A DNA stretch of 64,000 bases from Paulinella micropora (GCA_019918135.1 WBZZ01006556.1:1-64000); one strand, 5' to 3'; shown: positions 19,673-28,845, counted from the first letter of the stretch. A program made the numbers and translations. The notes: generated by a model from the letters alone, not told the origin.

Positions 19673-19915
19673 CATTTCAATCCAATCCGGAATGGCTTCA
19701 ATAAGCTCTTGTGCTAAGCGTTCAACGATGGCCTGCTGTTGCGTGACCTCAATAGCCATGCTTTCTATTGCGTCGGTTACCGCAGCGTATAGTTCCCCCT
19801 TGTACTAGTCCACGACGTCCGTGCCTATGTAACTAGCTTCAAACAGCTGATCCCCGGCACCGGAGCCCATGGGCGCTAGAAATGGAACGTCTGTTTTTGG
19901 AGACGCACGGTGACG
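19673..19915 (-). pseudogene. Unknown gene 3' part, copy 1
   Basis: The minus strand reads ASPKTDVPFLAPMGSGAGDQ, LFEASYIGTDVVD, one stop, YKGELYAAVTDAIESMAIEV, TQQQAIVERLAQELIEAIPD and WIEM with a natural stop. A second copy (22972-23235) lacks the internal stop, showing this was a protein. The 5' end is replaced by a module A arm (GACGCACGGTG, about 19907-19917), so the gene was cut by a repeat. A related LAKELIKTGLSEIST stretch is on the minus strand at about 26255-26310. No family is recognised. Confidence 0.5.
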
Positions 19916-20933
19916 CACGGTGGCCAAGCCATGGCACGGACAGGACGCCGTCGGAGTAGTGAGGCTTTTGTCCTGGCAATGGACCACCGCCCATCCATCC
20001 GCCGCAGGGTTGTGCTGGGGGCACGGTGATCCGCTCCTAGTTTTTAGTGCTCAAGTGTAAGATCTTTGAGTGGGCCAGATGCTGCGACAGCCTGAGGGTG
20101 CCGTTGCAAGTCTTAAGTGTAAGACTTTGTCGAGTTATAATTCAGCGTAATTTTTCTTGCACTTTCTTGGAGCCCCCTGCCACTTCCTTTCTCCCCTGAG
20201 TCCAGGGAGGAGGGAAGCTTAAGGAGCAGGCGAAGGGAAGGGTGAATTAACCAGAAGCTACAATACATGCAACGCTTCTACTAACCCCCCCCCCTCTTTA
20301 TGCCGGGGCGCCTTCCCCCCTTCACTCTTACTGGCGAGGGGAAAAGATAGATTAATCCTCCTCGCCCCTTCCTTTCTCGTTTTCAGTGCCAAGACTACAA
20401 CTCTGTCATGGATTTTTTAAATTTCTTTGTACACCGGCGAAGCGCGCCCCTACCCTCCTTTCATATTTCTCTGACCTTGCGCACGGTGGCTGCGCTATGG
20501 CACGGACAGGAAGCCGTCGGGGTAAGTGAAGGGGTTCTTGTCCTCCTGGCACATTAACCACCGCCAATCCATTCGCCGCAGGTCGTGCTGGAGCACTGTG
20601 CTTTGCTCCTAGTTTTCAGTGCCAGAGCGTAAGACTGTCGAGCTTTAATTCAGCGTAAAGTACGTTTTCCTGGCGCGGCCTCTGCCCTTTCCCTCTCCCT
20701 CTCCCTATCCCTATTCTCAGTGCCAAGATTGAAATCTTGTCAGTAAAACTTTTTATTAAATTTTTCTTGTACACCGGCGAAGCGCGCCCCTGCTCCTCCT
20801 TCCCTGCCTCTCCCCTATGCAAGGATATGCGGAAATATCTGCCGGAATATGAAAAGTGGAAAGCAACAATTTTTTGGAACGCGTTTGCACGCGCTCTGAG
20901 GAGGGACAAAAGGAGGGGGGGGGAGGAATAAGC
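19916..20933. repeat. Mosaic repeat block, plus orientation
   Basis: A degenerate module A (19916-20050), module D plus B (20068-20165), the tag GGCACAAAACA-less variant CTACAATACATGCAACGCTT (20257-20280), module B near 20385-20450, module A near 20458-20620, module B near 20620-20790 and the right arm GAAATATCTGCCGGAATATG near 20835. No gene. Confidence 0.65.
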
Positions 20934-21560
20934 AGATGACAAAGGTGAGAGGGGCGACGAAGGTGAAAGGGGCGACGAGAGTGAGAGGGAGGGGGAGGAC
21001 ATCTCCCTCACGGTGGTCCAGCCGAGCGTCTGTGTGGGATTTCCTTTTTGCGCAAGTAGATTTTGGCGTCAAATTTAGTTGGGGCCGTTCCGGAGGCTAG
21101 CAGAGAAATCGGACGCTTTCCCGCGGGGGAGAAACCCGCGGGCCTTTTACTCACACGAAAATGTTTTTCGGCCCTCTCACCTTCCCTAGAGGCAGGAAGG
21201 TGCAGAGCAAAGGGGAGCGGGGCGACAAAGGTGAGAGGGGCGACAAAGGTGAGAGGGGCGACGAAGGTGAAAGGGGCGACGAGAGTGAGAGGGAGGGAGA
21301 GGACGTCTTCCTCTTCCTCACGGCGGCCCAGCCGAGCGTCTGGGTGGGATTTTCTTTTTGCGCAAGTAGATTTTGGCGCCAAATTGGCGCTTACGACTAT
21401 TTCCCCGGGAAAACTAAGACATACTGCCCGGCTGGACCGTATCACGCACCCTACCTCCGGATGGCACAATTTGGCGCCAAGTTTAGCTGGGGCCGTTCCG
21501 GAGGCTTAAGGAGCAGGGGGAGGGGGAGGGGAATTTGCAGAAGCTGCAAAAGAAATAAAT
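20934..21560 (+). repeat. Module C: tandem array with E2F-like palindromes
   Basis: Two successive units. Each starts with a short tandem array of GTGAGAGGGGCGACGAAG (18-base period; about 20940-20990 and 21223-21295) and continues CAGCCGAGCGTCTG, TTTTTGCGCAAGTAGATTTT and a palindromic TTTTGGCGCCAAATTGGCGC (21371-21390; degenerate in the first unit at 21060-21075), ending CCGTTCCGGAGGCT. A further TTGGCGCCAA lies at 21471-21480. The octamer TTTGGCGC equals the E2F/DP consensus. Related units are at 48735-48980, 58213-58430 and, reversed, 29780-30060. Confidence 0.6.
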
Positions 21561-22690
21561 GCATGCAACGCCTCCACTAAACCCCTCCCCTCTGTGCATA
21601 TTTTTCTGACCCTGCGCACAGCGGCCAAGCTATGGCACGGACAGGACGCCGTCGGGTGTAAGTAGGGCTCTTATCCTCCTAGCACATTAACCACCGCCCA
21701 TCCATTTGCGCAGGGTCGTGCTGGAGCACGGTCCTCCGCTCCTAGTTTTTAGTGCTCAAGTGTAGGACCGTCGAGTGGGCCGGATGCTGTTTCTTGGCGC
21801 GGCCCCCTCCCCCTGCCCTTTCCCTCTCCCGCGCCCTGTTCTCAGTGCCAAGATTAGAATTTTGTCAGTAATTCTTTTTCGCGTGATTTTTCTTGTACAC
21901 CGGCGAAGCGCGCCCCTACCCTCACTTTCCCGCTTTCTGCTCTCAGATGGGGGCTCAAGGAGCAAGGGGGAGGGGGAGAGGAAGGGCACAGAAGCTGCAA
22001 AAGAAATATATACATGCAACGCCACCACTAACCCCCTGCCCTCTCTTCATATTTTCTGACCTTGCGCACAGTGGCCGAGCTATGGTGCGGACAGGGCGCC
22101 GTCGGAGTAAGTGAGGGGCTCTTGTCCTCCTAACACATTGACCACCCCATCTATTCGCCGCAGGGTCGCGTTGGAGCACGGTGCGCAGGATCTGCGGAAA
22201 TATCTGCGGAAATATGAAAAGTGAAAAAGAAATTTTTTTGGAACGCGTTTGCACGCGCAAACAAGAGACAAGGGGAGGGGGGGGTGGGAAACACACCCCA
22301 TCCTCCCTATACACGCTCTCAGTGTCAAGATTGAAATTTTGTCCGTAATTATTTATTTTTTCCTGTACACCGGCGAAGCGCGCACCTACCTTCCCCTTTC
22401 CTTCTTACCGACGGGAGGAGGAGGGTTTGGAAAGATAGATTGATCCTCCTCAACCCCCTTCCTCTCTTAGTTTTCAGTGCCGAAAATTAAAACTTTGTCA
22501 ATGATTTCTTTTTTCGTGTGATTTTTTTACACCGGCAAAGCGCCCCCCCCCCCTTATTTCATATTTTTCTGACTTTGTGCACGGTGGCTGAGCTATGGCA
22601 CGGATAGGACGCCGTCGGGGTAAGTGAGGGACTCTTGTCCTCCTAGTTTTTAGTGCCCCCCCTAGTGTAAGACCGTCGAGATTTAATTCA
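21561..22690. repeat. Mosaic repeat block, plus orientation
   Basis: Module A copies near 21595-21740, 22048-22235 and 22557-22650; module B near 21840-21915, 22315-22390 and 22465-22545; and the tag AAATACATGCAACGCC in variants near 21560 and 22010. Between them are G/C runs. Module A copies here carry GGTAAGTGAGG in the core, which looks like a splice donor but recurs as part of the repeat. No gene. Confidence 0.65.
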
Positions 22691-22971
22691 GCGCATTCTT
22701 TTTCGCACTCCCTTGACGCCCCTACCCCTCCCCCTTCCTTCCCGCTCCCGATTTCCCCTTTCCCTGCTCCTTGAGCCCCCCGGGCTCAGGGAGCTCAGAG
22801 GGGGAAAGAAAGAAGAGGGAGGGGGGGGGCGCCCCCCCCTCTTTTGGTGGGCTCCAAAAAAAAGTTTATTTATTTTTGCCCCTCCGCTCTGAGGAGGGAG
22901 GAAGATGTGCCGCGTGCTGTTCTTTCTCTCTTCCAACTGCTTGCCAGTCTCAGGGGGAGGTTTGCTTTCCT
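22691..22971. repeat. Module H hairpin and shared 3' flank
   Basis: Same order as 19378-19672: GAGCCCCCCGGGCTCAGG, the hairpin GGGGGGGCGCCCCCCC (about 22823-22839), GGTGGGCTCCAAAAAAAAGT, GCTCTGAGGAGGGAGGAAGA, then the gene scrap. The matching order shows that the gene scrap and hairpin moved or duplicated together. Confidence 0.6.
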
Positions 22972-23235
22972 AGATTTCAATCCAATCCGGAATGGTTTCC
23001 AAACCGGCTCTTTTGCCGGTTCGGAACGAAGTCTAAGCGTTCAACGATGGCCTGCTGTTGCGTGACCTCAATAGCCAGGGTTTCTATTGCGTCGGTCACC
23101 GCAGCGTATAGTTCCCCTTTGTACCAGGCCACGACGTCCGCTCCTGTGTAACTAGCTTCAAACAGCTGATCCCCGGCATCGGAGTCCATGGACGCTAGAA
23201 ATGGAACGTCTGTTTTTGGAGACGCACAGTGACAC
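22972..23235 (-). pseudogene. Unknown gene 3' part, copy 2
   Basis: The minus strand reads ASPKTDVPFLASMDSDAGDQ, LFEASYTGADVVAWYKGELY and AAVTDAIETLAIEVTQQQAI, then VERL, without the internal stop seen in copy 1. After VERL, where copy 1 continues AQELIEAIPDWIEM, this copy has an inserted segment built on an inverted repeat (AAACCGGCTCTTTTGCCGGTT, split here at about 22998-23018) that replaces the end, so its C-terminus is changed. The 5' end again runs into module A sequence (about 23225-23250). The two copies are clearly diverged, so the duplication is older than the 14160/19263 one. Confidence 0.5.
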
Positions 23236-24406
23236 ACGGTGGCCGAGCCATGGCACAGACAGGACGCCGTCAGAAGTAGCAAGGCTTTTGTTCTGGCGAT
23301 GACCACCGCCCATCCATCCGCCGCAGGGCCGTGCTGGGGGGCACGGTGATCCGCTCCTAGTTTTCATTGCTAATTCAGCGTGGGCTTTTCTTGCACCGGC
23401 GAAGCGCGCCCCTGTCCTCCCCTTCCCCTGCCTCTTCTTCTCTCCCCTCTATTCCTTCCCACCCCCTGAGCCCGGGGAGCTCAAAGAGCAAGGGGCAGAA
23501 TTGCAACAGAACTAAGATGATTCCACTAAGCCCAAGGGGCTTAAGGAGCAGGGGGGAGGGGAAAAAGAGGGACGAGAGGGGGGACAGGGGGGAAGCACAT
23601 CCCGCCCCCCTTCTTCCCCCTTCCTTTTCCTCCCTCCCCCTTTCTATCCCTCCCTTCCCCGTCTGTTCCCTTTGTTGTTGGGCAAATTTTTTTTCCTCTT
23701 TTCATATTTTTCTGACCTTGCGCACTGTGGCCGAGCCATGGCACGGACAGGACGCCGTCGAGGGGCCGGCCGGGGCTCTTGTCTCCCTAGCACATTGACC
23801 ACCGCCCATCCATTCGCCGCAGGGTCGTGCTGGAGCACGGTGCTTCGCTCCTAGTTTTCAGTGCCCCAAGTGTAAGACCGTCGAGCTTTAATTCAGCGTG
23901 TTCTTTTTCGTACTCTCTTGGCGCGCGAGCAGGGCACAGACGGTGCCGGCCAGGGTTCTAACATAGGCTTTTAATTATTTCTTTTTTGTACGTTCTTGCC
24001 TCTTCTCTCTGCGAGATCTGCGGAAATATCTGCTGGAATATGAAAAGTGGAAAAAAAATTTGGAACGCGTTTGCACGCACTCTGAGGAGGGACGAGGGGA
24101 GAGGGGAAGATAGCAGTGGACAAGGGGAACAGACGGACGAGAGGGAAGGGGGAGGAAAGCACACCCCGCCCCTTCTTCTTCCCTTCCTCTTCCTCCCTCC
24201 TTCCCCCTTTCGTTCCTTCCCCTCCCCGTCTGTTCCCCTTGTTGTCCGGAAAAATAATTTTTTTTCCTTTTTTCATATTTTTCTGACCTTGCGCACGGTG
24301 GCCGAGCTATGGCACAGGCAAGACGCCGTCGGGCCGGCCGGGCTCTTGTCCTCCTAGCACATTGACCACCGCCCATCCATCCATTCTCCACGGGGTCGTG
24401 CTGGAG
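23236..24406. repeat. Mosaic repeat block ending inside a gene
   Basis: Module A copies near 23236-23345, 23699-23850 and 24272-24406; module B near 23395-23415 and 23865-23935; module E near 23938-23968; and a right-arm piece GAAATATCTGCTGGAATATG near 24020. The last module A stops at GGGTCGTGCTGGAG (24393-24406), where the F-box/LRR gene sequence begins. No independent gene. Confidence 0.65.
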
Positions 24407-25183
24407 CTGGTTGAGAGAGTTGCGAGTGACGCTCTGCAAGTGGCGCAGGCGGAGCCCCTGCAAACCAGCCAATGTTTGGATCTGGGCCAGCCAAGGCAGG
24501 TCGTCATGGATCGATTGCTCGAGCTCTAGGTGCAGCAGCCCCGGCGCAGGCTGTAGCAGCCTCGTAAACCCGTTCAACCCAACTGCACCGCAACGGCGCA
24601 GGGCCAGCCGCCGCAAAGAGGTCGGTAGGCAGGACACTTTGTCTCCGTACAAGCAGTAACAGCGTCTCAGCTCGAGCGTGTGGACCGAGGCGGGCAACTG
24701 GGACAGGATTCCGTCGTCCAGCTGTCCCCGTTGGATACAAACTACGGACAAGGACGGATTTCCGCCAAGCAGTGCCCGGAGCTTGTCTCTGGTCAAGTAG
24801 TCGCCGCTGGCCCGCAGTCGCTGGGGCCTAAGCTGGCTCAGCAAATCGTTCGAGGGCGCGCTGGTTTTGGTGTCGGCCGTCAGGGCCAACGAGCAACAGA
24901 ACCCTCCGGCCGCGAGAAAAGCGCGCCCCGCTGGCGAAGACAGGAATCGGCAATGGCTGCGCAGTCTGAGATCAAGCTCCAACACCTGACGCAGGCTCTG
25001 CCAAAAATGTCGCTTTTGGAGGACAGAGGCCCAGAGTTTGCAAACTTTGGACGCCGTGTGCAGACTCGCGGGTTCGCCCAGAAAGGCCAGCACGACGGAC
25101 CACAGTGTCGGATCAACAGCCAGCCACGAGGGCTGTTGAGCGCGCTGGCACAACCGCTTCCGGCGAGGTTCGGGGTCTGACAT
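23975..25183 (-). CDS. F-box / LRR protein with repeat-derived C-terminus
   Basis: From the ATG at 25183 (MSDPEPRRKRLCQRAQQPSW) the frame encodes an F-box (WLAVDPTLWSVVLAFLGEPA, about residues 20-60) and leucine-rich repeats (SVHTLELRRCYCLYGDKVSC, LQGLRLRHLQSVTRNSLNQL). At about 24407 the gene sequence stops in mid-repeat and continues, still open, through a module A element on the opposite strand and purine-rich repeat as far as 23975, adding about 140 basic, low-complexity residues. Known FBXL proteins would carry several more repeats here, so this gene has lost its 3' part to the element. It may be a pseudogene, or expressed with a junk tail. Confidence 0.75.
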   Translation of the reverse strand: MSDPEPRRKRLCQRAQQPSWLAVDPTLWSVVLAFLGEPASLHTASKVCKLWASVLQKRHFWQSLRQVLELDLRLRSHCRFLSSPAGRAFLAAGGFCCSLALTADTKTSAPSNDLLSQLRPQRLRASGDYLTRDKLRALLGGNPSLSVVCIQRGQLDDGILSQLPASVHTLELRRCYCLYGDKVSCLPTSLRRLALRRCGAVGLNGFTRLLQPAPGLLHLELEQSIHDDLPWLAQIQTLAGLQGLRLRHLQSVTRNSLNQLQHDPVENGWMGGGQCARRTRARPARRRLACAIARPPCARSEKYEKRKKNYFSGQQGEQTGRGRNERGKEGGRGREEEGAGCAFLPLPSRPSVPLVHCYLPLSPRPSSECVQTRSKFFFHFSYSSRYFRRSRREKRQERTKKK

Positions 25184-25842
25184 GCTGGGGAAATAAGACA
25201 AGTCAACGCGGCCACCAGTTCACAGCATTCGGCTTGGGACGTCTAGCTCCAGCCAGCTGTAGCTCCAGCTTTTTTTATTTTCTTCGTTGTTTGTGTACGC
25301 TTATAAAAAATCGTGAACGCGTGTGACCTTTCTCCTCCAAGAAAAAGAAGATCTCCATGCCTCTGCTAACGATGGTGGCGGCCGCGGCTACGGATAAGGA
25401 CAGAGTAGCTCGATTGATGTGACAGAGAGAAAGACAGTTAGCAAGACAAAAGAAAACAAAATCCTAGGTGCACGCAGTGTGTGTGTATGTGCGTGTGGTA
25501 GCGACACAATTAGGCTAAGTTGTTGACTAGCACTTTTGTATTCAAACCAACTGTCTCTTCTCTTCATTTTTCGAGTTTTAATTTCAGCATGGACTTTTCT
25601 TACACTTTCTTGGCGCCCCCTTGCCTCTCCCCCTATCCCCTATGCCGGGTCTTTAATAAAAGTCGGCGGGGCCGGGCCGTGTCAATATGGACAAGTGGGA
25701 AGTAATCTTTATCGGAAAATGTGTACAAAAATAGATACGGCAAAAGAAAAGAAATCGCCGACAGCATGAAAGGTTGTAGAGAGAGAGCTGTAAGCACACA
25801 AAAACCGGTTAGTGAAAGTGATAAACAGACATGAGCGCTGGA
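25184..25842. other. Intergenic region with one 135-base dispersed repeat
   Basis: Upstream of the F-box/LRR gene there is unique sequence with TTTTTTATAAGCGTACAC (TATA-like, about 25296-25305 on the plus strand). A tiny frame MPLLTMVAAAATDKDRVARL lies near 25357, followed by a TG-rich run at 25475-25500. From 25585 a module B piece leads into the repeat AGTCGGCGGGG...TCAATATGGACAAGTGGGAA...GTTGTAGAGAGAGAG (25650-25785), also found at 40413-40556 and 46264-46410. Here the left arm of its hairpin is degraded. No gene is supported. Confidence 0.5.
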
Positions 25843-25919
25843 CCCGTGAAACTTGGTGAAATGTGATGAAATTTGTATTTTGATATTTCACCCAATTTCA
25901 CGCAAAAAACGGTTCACGG
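25843..25919. repeat. Nested inverted repeat (cruciform-prone)
   Basis: Inner arms CGTGAAACTTGGTGAAAT (25845-25862) and ATTTCACCCAATTTCACG (25884-25901) pair with two mismatches over 18 bases. An outer arm TTCACGGG (25912-25919) also complements CCCGTGAA (25843-25850), giving a second possible pairing. The sequence is AT-rich and unlike the GC hairpins elsewhere, and it stands alone in this window. It could be a protein-binding palindrome, a small transposon end or a structured RNA. Confidence 0.55.
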
Positions 25920-25939
25920 GATTTTGTGTGGTCTATAAC

Positions 25940-26163
25940 AGCTTTGGCCGTTCTCGCAACAGCGCGCGTCAGGCGATGGGGGCACTCAAAGAATTAACTC
26001 TTCTGCCAGCCCCCACCGCGACGGCAGCCGAGCCAGCAGTACCACGGCGGACAGGCTGGTGGGAGGAGCTGTGCGCCAGGTGAATGTGTACTTTGAGGAC
26101 GACGGCCTGATCTCTTACCAGATGTTCCGGTGGGCTTGTGAACGCGCGCGCAAGCTCGCCTAG
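25940..26163 (+). pseudogene. Possible last exon or gene scrap, unknown
   Basis: One plus-strand frame stays open to a stop at 26161-26163 and reads TTADRLVGGAVRQVNVYFED then DGLISYQMFRWACERARKLA. The acidic/aromatic pattern is protein-like, whereas overlapping frames are not. There is no ATG at a sensible place. CTATAACAG at about 25933-25941 resembles a 3' splice site, so this may be a terminal exon. No family is recognised. Confidence 0.35.
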
Positions 26164-26349
26164 TCTTCTGCTAGCAGCACTAATAATGTTAGGTTTCAGT
26201 AAGAAAAGCATTTTTTTAAATGACAACAAAAGACCTTTTTGTTGGCTGTAGAAATTTCACTAAGACCGGTTTTAATAAGCTCTTTCGCTAATTCAGAGCT
26301 CTGAGGAGGGACAACAGGAGGGGGGGGGGGAGGACGTAAATAAAAAAAG

Positions 26350-28014
26350 CTAACGCCCCAGCGCACACCTCTTTGGGGGGGGCCTTGTATTTGTTGGCAG
26401 CCCAAAGACCAACTGGCGCTTACGAAGCTCAGCTTCTTTCAACACCTCATACCACTGAGCCAAGGTAAATTGTGTCGGGTAGGGCAGCTCCAAGGTCTTG
26501 AGGGAGGGACAGGTCTTGATAAGGCCGACCACCAAGTTGAAAGCCGTGTTTTTCATGTGCAGACTCAGAGATTTAACCCTGGCTTGCTGTACCAGCTTTT
26601 GCAGCACTGCATACGATGCGTCACTTACAGAACCAATCGTCAGGCTCTGGAGAGGCTTACAGGCTTTGATACTAGCAACGACCCTGTCGTTATCCAGAGG
26701 ACACGGGTCGAGAGCTAGTTTCCGCAGTGAAGGCATCCTGTGTTTAGGGGGCTGTCTGTAAAGGCATGGGAACGGCGTGCTAGTCTTCCACAGCGTTAAA
26801 CTTTTGATTCGAGGATTCTGACCAAGAGGCCACAGGCTTTCCGCCGGCTTGTTCCCTGTGAACGCACACTCCACAAACTCCAAATTGCTGGCCTTCATCT
26901 TGGACCCCAAACAGGCGGCAACCTCGCTTACCACCTCATCAGCAGTTTTGTAATTTTTATCATTCCCACTCACATCCAGCTTGCAACCTTCTAGATGCAA
27001 TGTGTTGAAGCCCCTTGTTCTTCCTATGTTCACCAGCTGCTGGGAGAACTGCTGCAGGAGCTTGATTTCTTTCCCGTCTAGCTGAACGCCCACCAGAAAC
27101 AAGTCTTCAAAGCTCGTAGAAAGTACCATTCCAATATCACCCCAGACTTGATCTGCTAGCTTGACGGCCTTGCTGGTATTGTTTACGAAGCGAAGAGAAA
27201 CCAAGCCCGGCAATGCAGAGAGGCCGGACAAAGTAACTGTTGTAACCTCTCCCCTGCCCGCGACGGGCCTGCCAGACTCGGCGGCATAGTAGACCTCAAG
27301 CTTCTTGGGCTTCACGCTCGTTGGCAGATAGTTGGACAAGCTCCCCCCGCCCTCCACGAGGGTAAAGCAGATCCGCTCCAGGTCCTTCCCTTGATTTCCA
27401 TACAAAAAAATATCACCTAGTGTTTTGATCCCGGTTTGACACACGTTAATATCCTTTAGCTTCTTGAATATGCCCAATTCGGGCAAAGACTCGACCTTGA
27501 CACAGCCACTGATATCCAGCTTCTGCAGCACGCTTTCGAACACGCTGAATGCAGAATCGTCGATCCAACTGTTTACAGATTTGTTTGGATAACATCCGTT
27601 GACGAACACTGTTAGATCACCCGCTGTCCAGTCTGCAAGGCACACCCGTAGCCCCCGGACCTTTTTCCAGGCATTTCGTGGCAAAGCCTTTCGCTTTTCT
27701 GTCTTTTGGGCTAAGCCCGAACCATCTTCATCACACACGCGCAGCTCGGCAAACTCGTCACGCAGCGTTAGTAGGCGTTCGAGCTCCTCGTAAGTCACCT
27801 CGTTTCCAATCACGAGCCTAGGAGCGTTTTTGCACTTTTGGATAGCGGTGTCCCATTGCTTTGAGTTGTCCCAGACGGTGATGAACCCTGACGAAAGCTG
27901 GTGGGCTTTTTCTACATAGCGCCATTTCTCGTCGTCTGATACGTCCGCTAGTTGCGTTTCTTGACTGGTTTTCTTTTTTTGCTTGCCGCAAACTTTGCAG
28001 ATAGGCTGTGACAT
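26350..28014 (-). CDS. Leucine-rich repeat protein
   Basis: 554 residues from the ATG at 28014 (MSQPICKVCGKQKKKTSQET); the open frame extends to 28041 but a TATA box lies in that extension. The N-terminus has one CxxC (CKVCGKQ). From about residue 130 the protein has irregular leucine-rich repeats (VLQKLDISGCVKVESLPELG, LVSLRFVNNTSKAVKLADQV, LRKLALDPCPLDNDRVVASI, LQSLTIGSVSDASYAVLQKL). No F-box is obvious, so this is a separate, more divergent LRR family. Its base composition is lower in GC than the 5-12 kb genes. A protein-interaction role is inferred; the partner is unknown. The C-terminus is basic (PPPKRCALGR). Confidence 0.85.
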   Translation of the reverse strand: MSQPICKVCGKQKKKTSQETQLADVSDDEKWRYVEKAHQLSSGFITVWDNSKQWDTAIQKCKNAPRLVIGNEVTYEELERLLTLRDEFAELRVCDEDGSGLAQKTEKRKALPRNAWKKVRGLRVCLADWTAGDLTVFVNGCYPNKSVNSWIDDSAFSVFESVLQKLDISGCVKVESLPELGIFKKLKDINVCQTGIKTLGDIFLYGNQGKDLERICFTLVEGGGSLSNYLPTSVKPKKLEVYYAAESGRPVAGRGEVTTVTLSGLSALPGLVSLRFVNNTSKAVKLADQVWGDIGMVLSTSFEDLFLVGVQLDGKEIKLLQQFSQQLVNIGRTRGFNTLHLEGCKLDVSGNDKNYKTADEVVSEVAACLGSKMKASNLEFVECAFTGNKPAESLWPLGQNPRIKSLTLWKTSTPFPCLYRQPPKHRMPSLRKLALDPCPLDNDRVVASIKACKPLQSLTIGSVSDASYAVLQKLVQQARVKSLSLHMKNTAFNLVVGLIKTCPSLKTLELPYPTQFTLAQWYEVLKEAELRKRQLVFGLPTNTRPPPKRCALGR

Positions 28015-28030
28015 AAGTTTACAGCCTTTA

Positions 28031-28040
28031 CTTATATACA
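28031..28040 (-). promoter_or_regulatory. TATA box of the LRR gene
   Basis: Read on the minus strand the sequence is GTGTATATAAGTAAAG, with the TATATAAG core about 20 bases before the ATG at 28014. It is a canonical TATA element and implies a very short 5' leader, as is common in protists and large DNA viruses. Confidence 0.55.
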
Positions 28041-28059
28041 CTCCGACGCAGAGCTACCT

Positions 28060-28557
28060 GTGCTAAAAAAAGAGTGGGAAAGAATAAAAGAGACCAAAGA
28101 ACAAGAGGGGGGGGGGGGGCTCAAGAGGGGGGGGGGGGCTCAAGAGGGGGGGAGGGCTCCAGAGGGGGGGGGGCTCAACAAGCGACTTTTTTCCCCCGTG
28201 CCGGTTAGGTTATATAATGTACAAGACAAAGGCCAGACGAAAGCCCGCGTGCTGAGCCAGCCTACGCGCTGGGAAATCCACAGAACGGAAATACAAGGCA
28301 GAATTTAGCCATTGCCCCCAAGCTACGGACTATCTGCTTACCGGCTTGTCTCAGGTGTCAGAAACTGGAGGTGCCTGCGTGCAGTTGCCACTAATCAAGC
28401 GATTTGGTGGCAATCAAGGCACCAGGCAAGAGAAAATAAGGTCTCACCGGAACAAAGACGAGTGCTAGCTTGCTTGTATGGCAAAGGCAGTATGTATGTA
28501 TGTATGTATGTATGTGTAGTACTCTAATGCAATTGTCATATGTATTGTGTGGCATAG
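28060..28557. repeat. G-run tandem array, TATG microsatellite, unassigned stretch
   Basis: At about 28108-28173 the unit CTCAAGAGGGGGGGGGG occurs about four times with varying G-run length; such runs can form G-quadruplexes and are repeat-slippage prone. After it, GGTTATATAATGTACAAG (28206-28223) is TATA-like. A frame at 28312-28500 (NWRCLRAVATNQAIWWQSRH) is protein-like but unassigned. A (TATG)n microsatellite lies at about 28492-28515, 40 bases before the next gene. Confidence 0.5.
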
Positions 28558-28845
28558 ATGACGACTAAACAAATCGAATCGACGGGACTTCCTCCTCGTG
28601 CCCAACGCGCACTCAAACGAGAATACGTTATTGCTTGCAATACGTTAAGTACGCTAACTGACGAACATAATAGGCTGATGTATTGCTATCTGTGGACCTT
28701 GGACGGAGATGCAGATGAAGTAAATCGTTTAAATCTTGTTCATGATAGCATAATAGCCCTGCAGCAGCAACTAACTGAAAAGCGTCTGAACTTAGTTGTA
28801 GAACCCCCAGCGCATTGTACAATCAACTGCGGCACGAAATATTAA
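28558..28845 (+). CDS. Small protein, unknown
   Basis: 95 residues from ATG (MTTKQIESTGLPPRAQRALK) to a stop followed by a T-run. The sequence is helical (YVIACNTLSTLTDEHNRLMY, HDSIIALQQQLTEKRLNLVV) with a plausible coiled-coil second half and a short Cys-containing end. The composition is AT-richer than neighbours on either side. It is convergent with the gene ending at 28858, only 12 bases away. The opposite-strand frame in the same place is judged a shadow. No family is recognised. Confidence 0.5.
   Translation: MTTKQIESTGLPPRAQRALKREYVIACNTLSTLTDEHNRLMYCYLWTLDGDADEVNRLNLVHDSIIALQQQLTEKRLNLVVEPPAHCTINCGTKY

Noticed and set aside
20937-21300. CRISPR-like array of GTGAGAGGGGCGACGA units
   Set aside because: The units are directly tandem with no spacers and no cas genes are near. 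It is a minisatellite.
22100-22115. GGTAAGT splice donors inside module A copies
   Set aside because: GTCGGGGTAAGTGAGG is part of the element and occurs in many copies without coding sequence in front of it.
26196-26405. Minus-strand frame ending in ELAKELIKTGLSEIST as an independent gene
   Set aside because: The first half is G-run repeat; only about 18 codons resemble the duplicated scrap at 19673, so it is a distant relic at most.
28628-28822. Minus-strand 64-codon frame over the small gene at 28558
   Set aside because: The plus frame has a better start, helical pattern and ends cleanly before the convergent gene.
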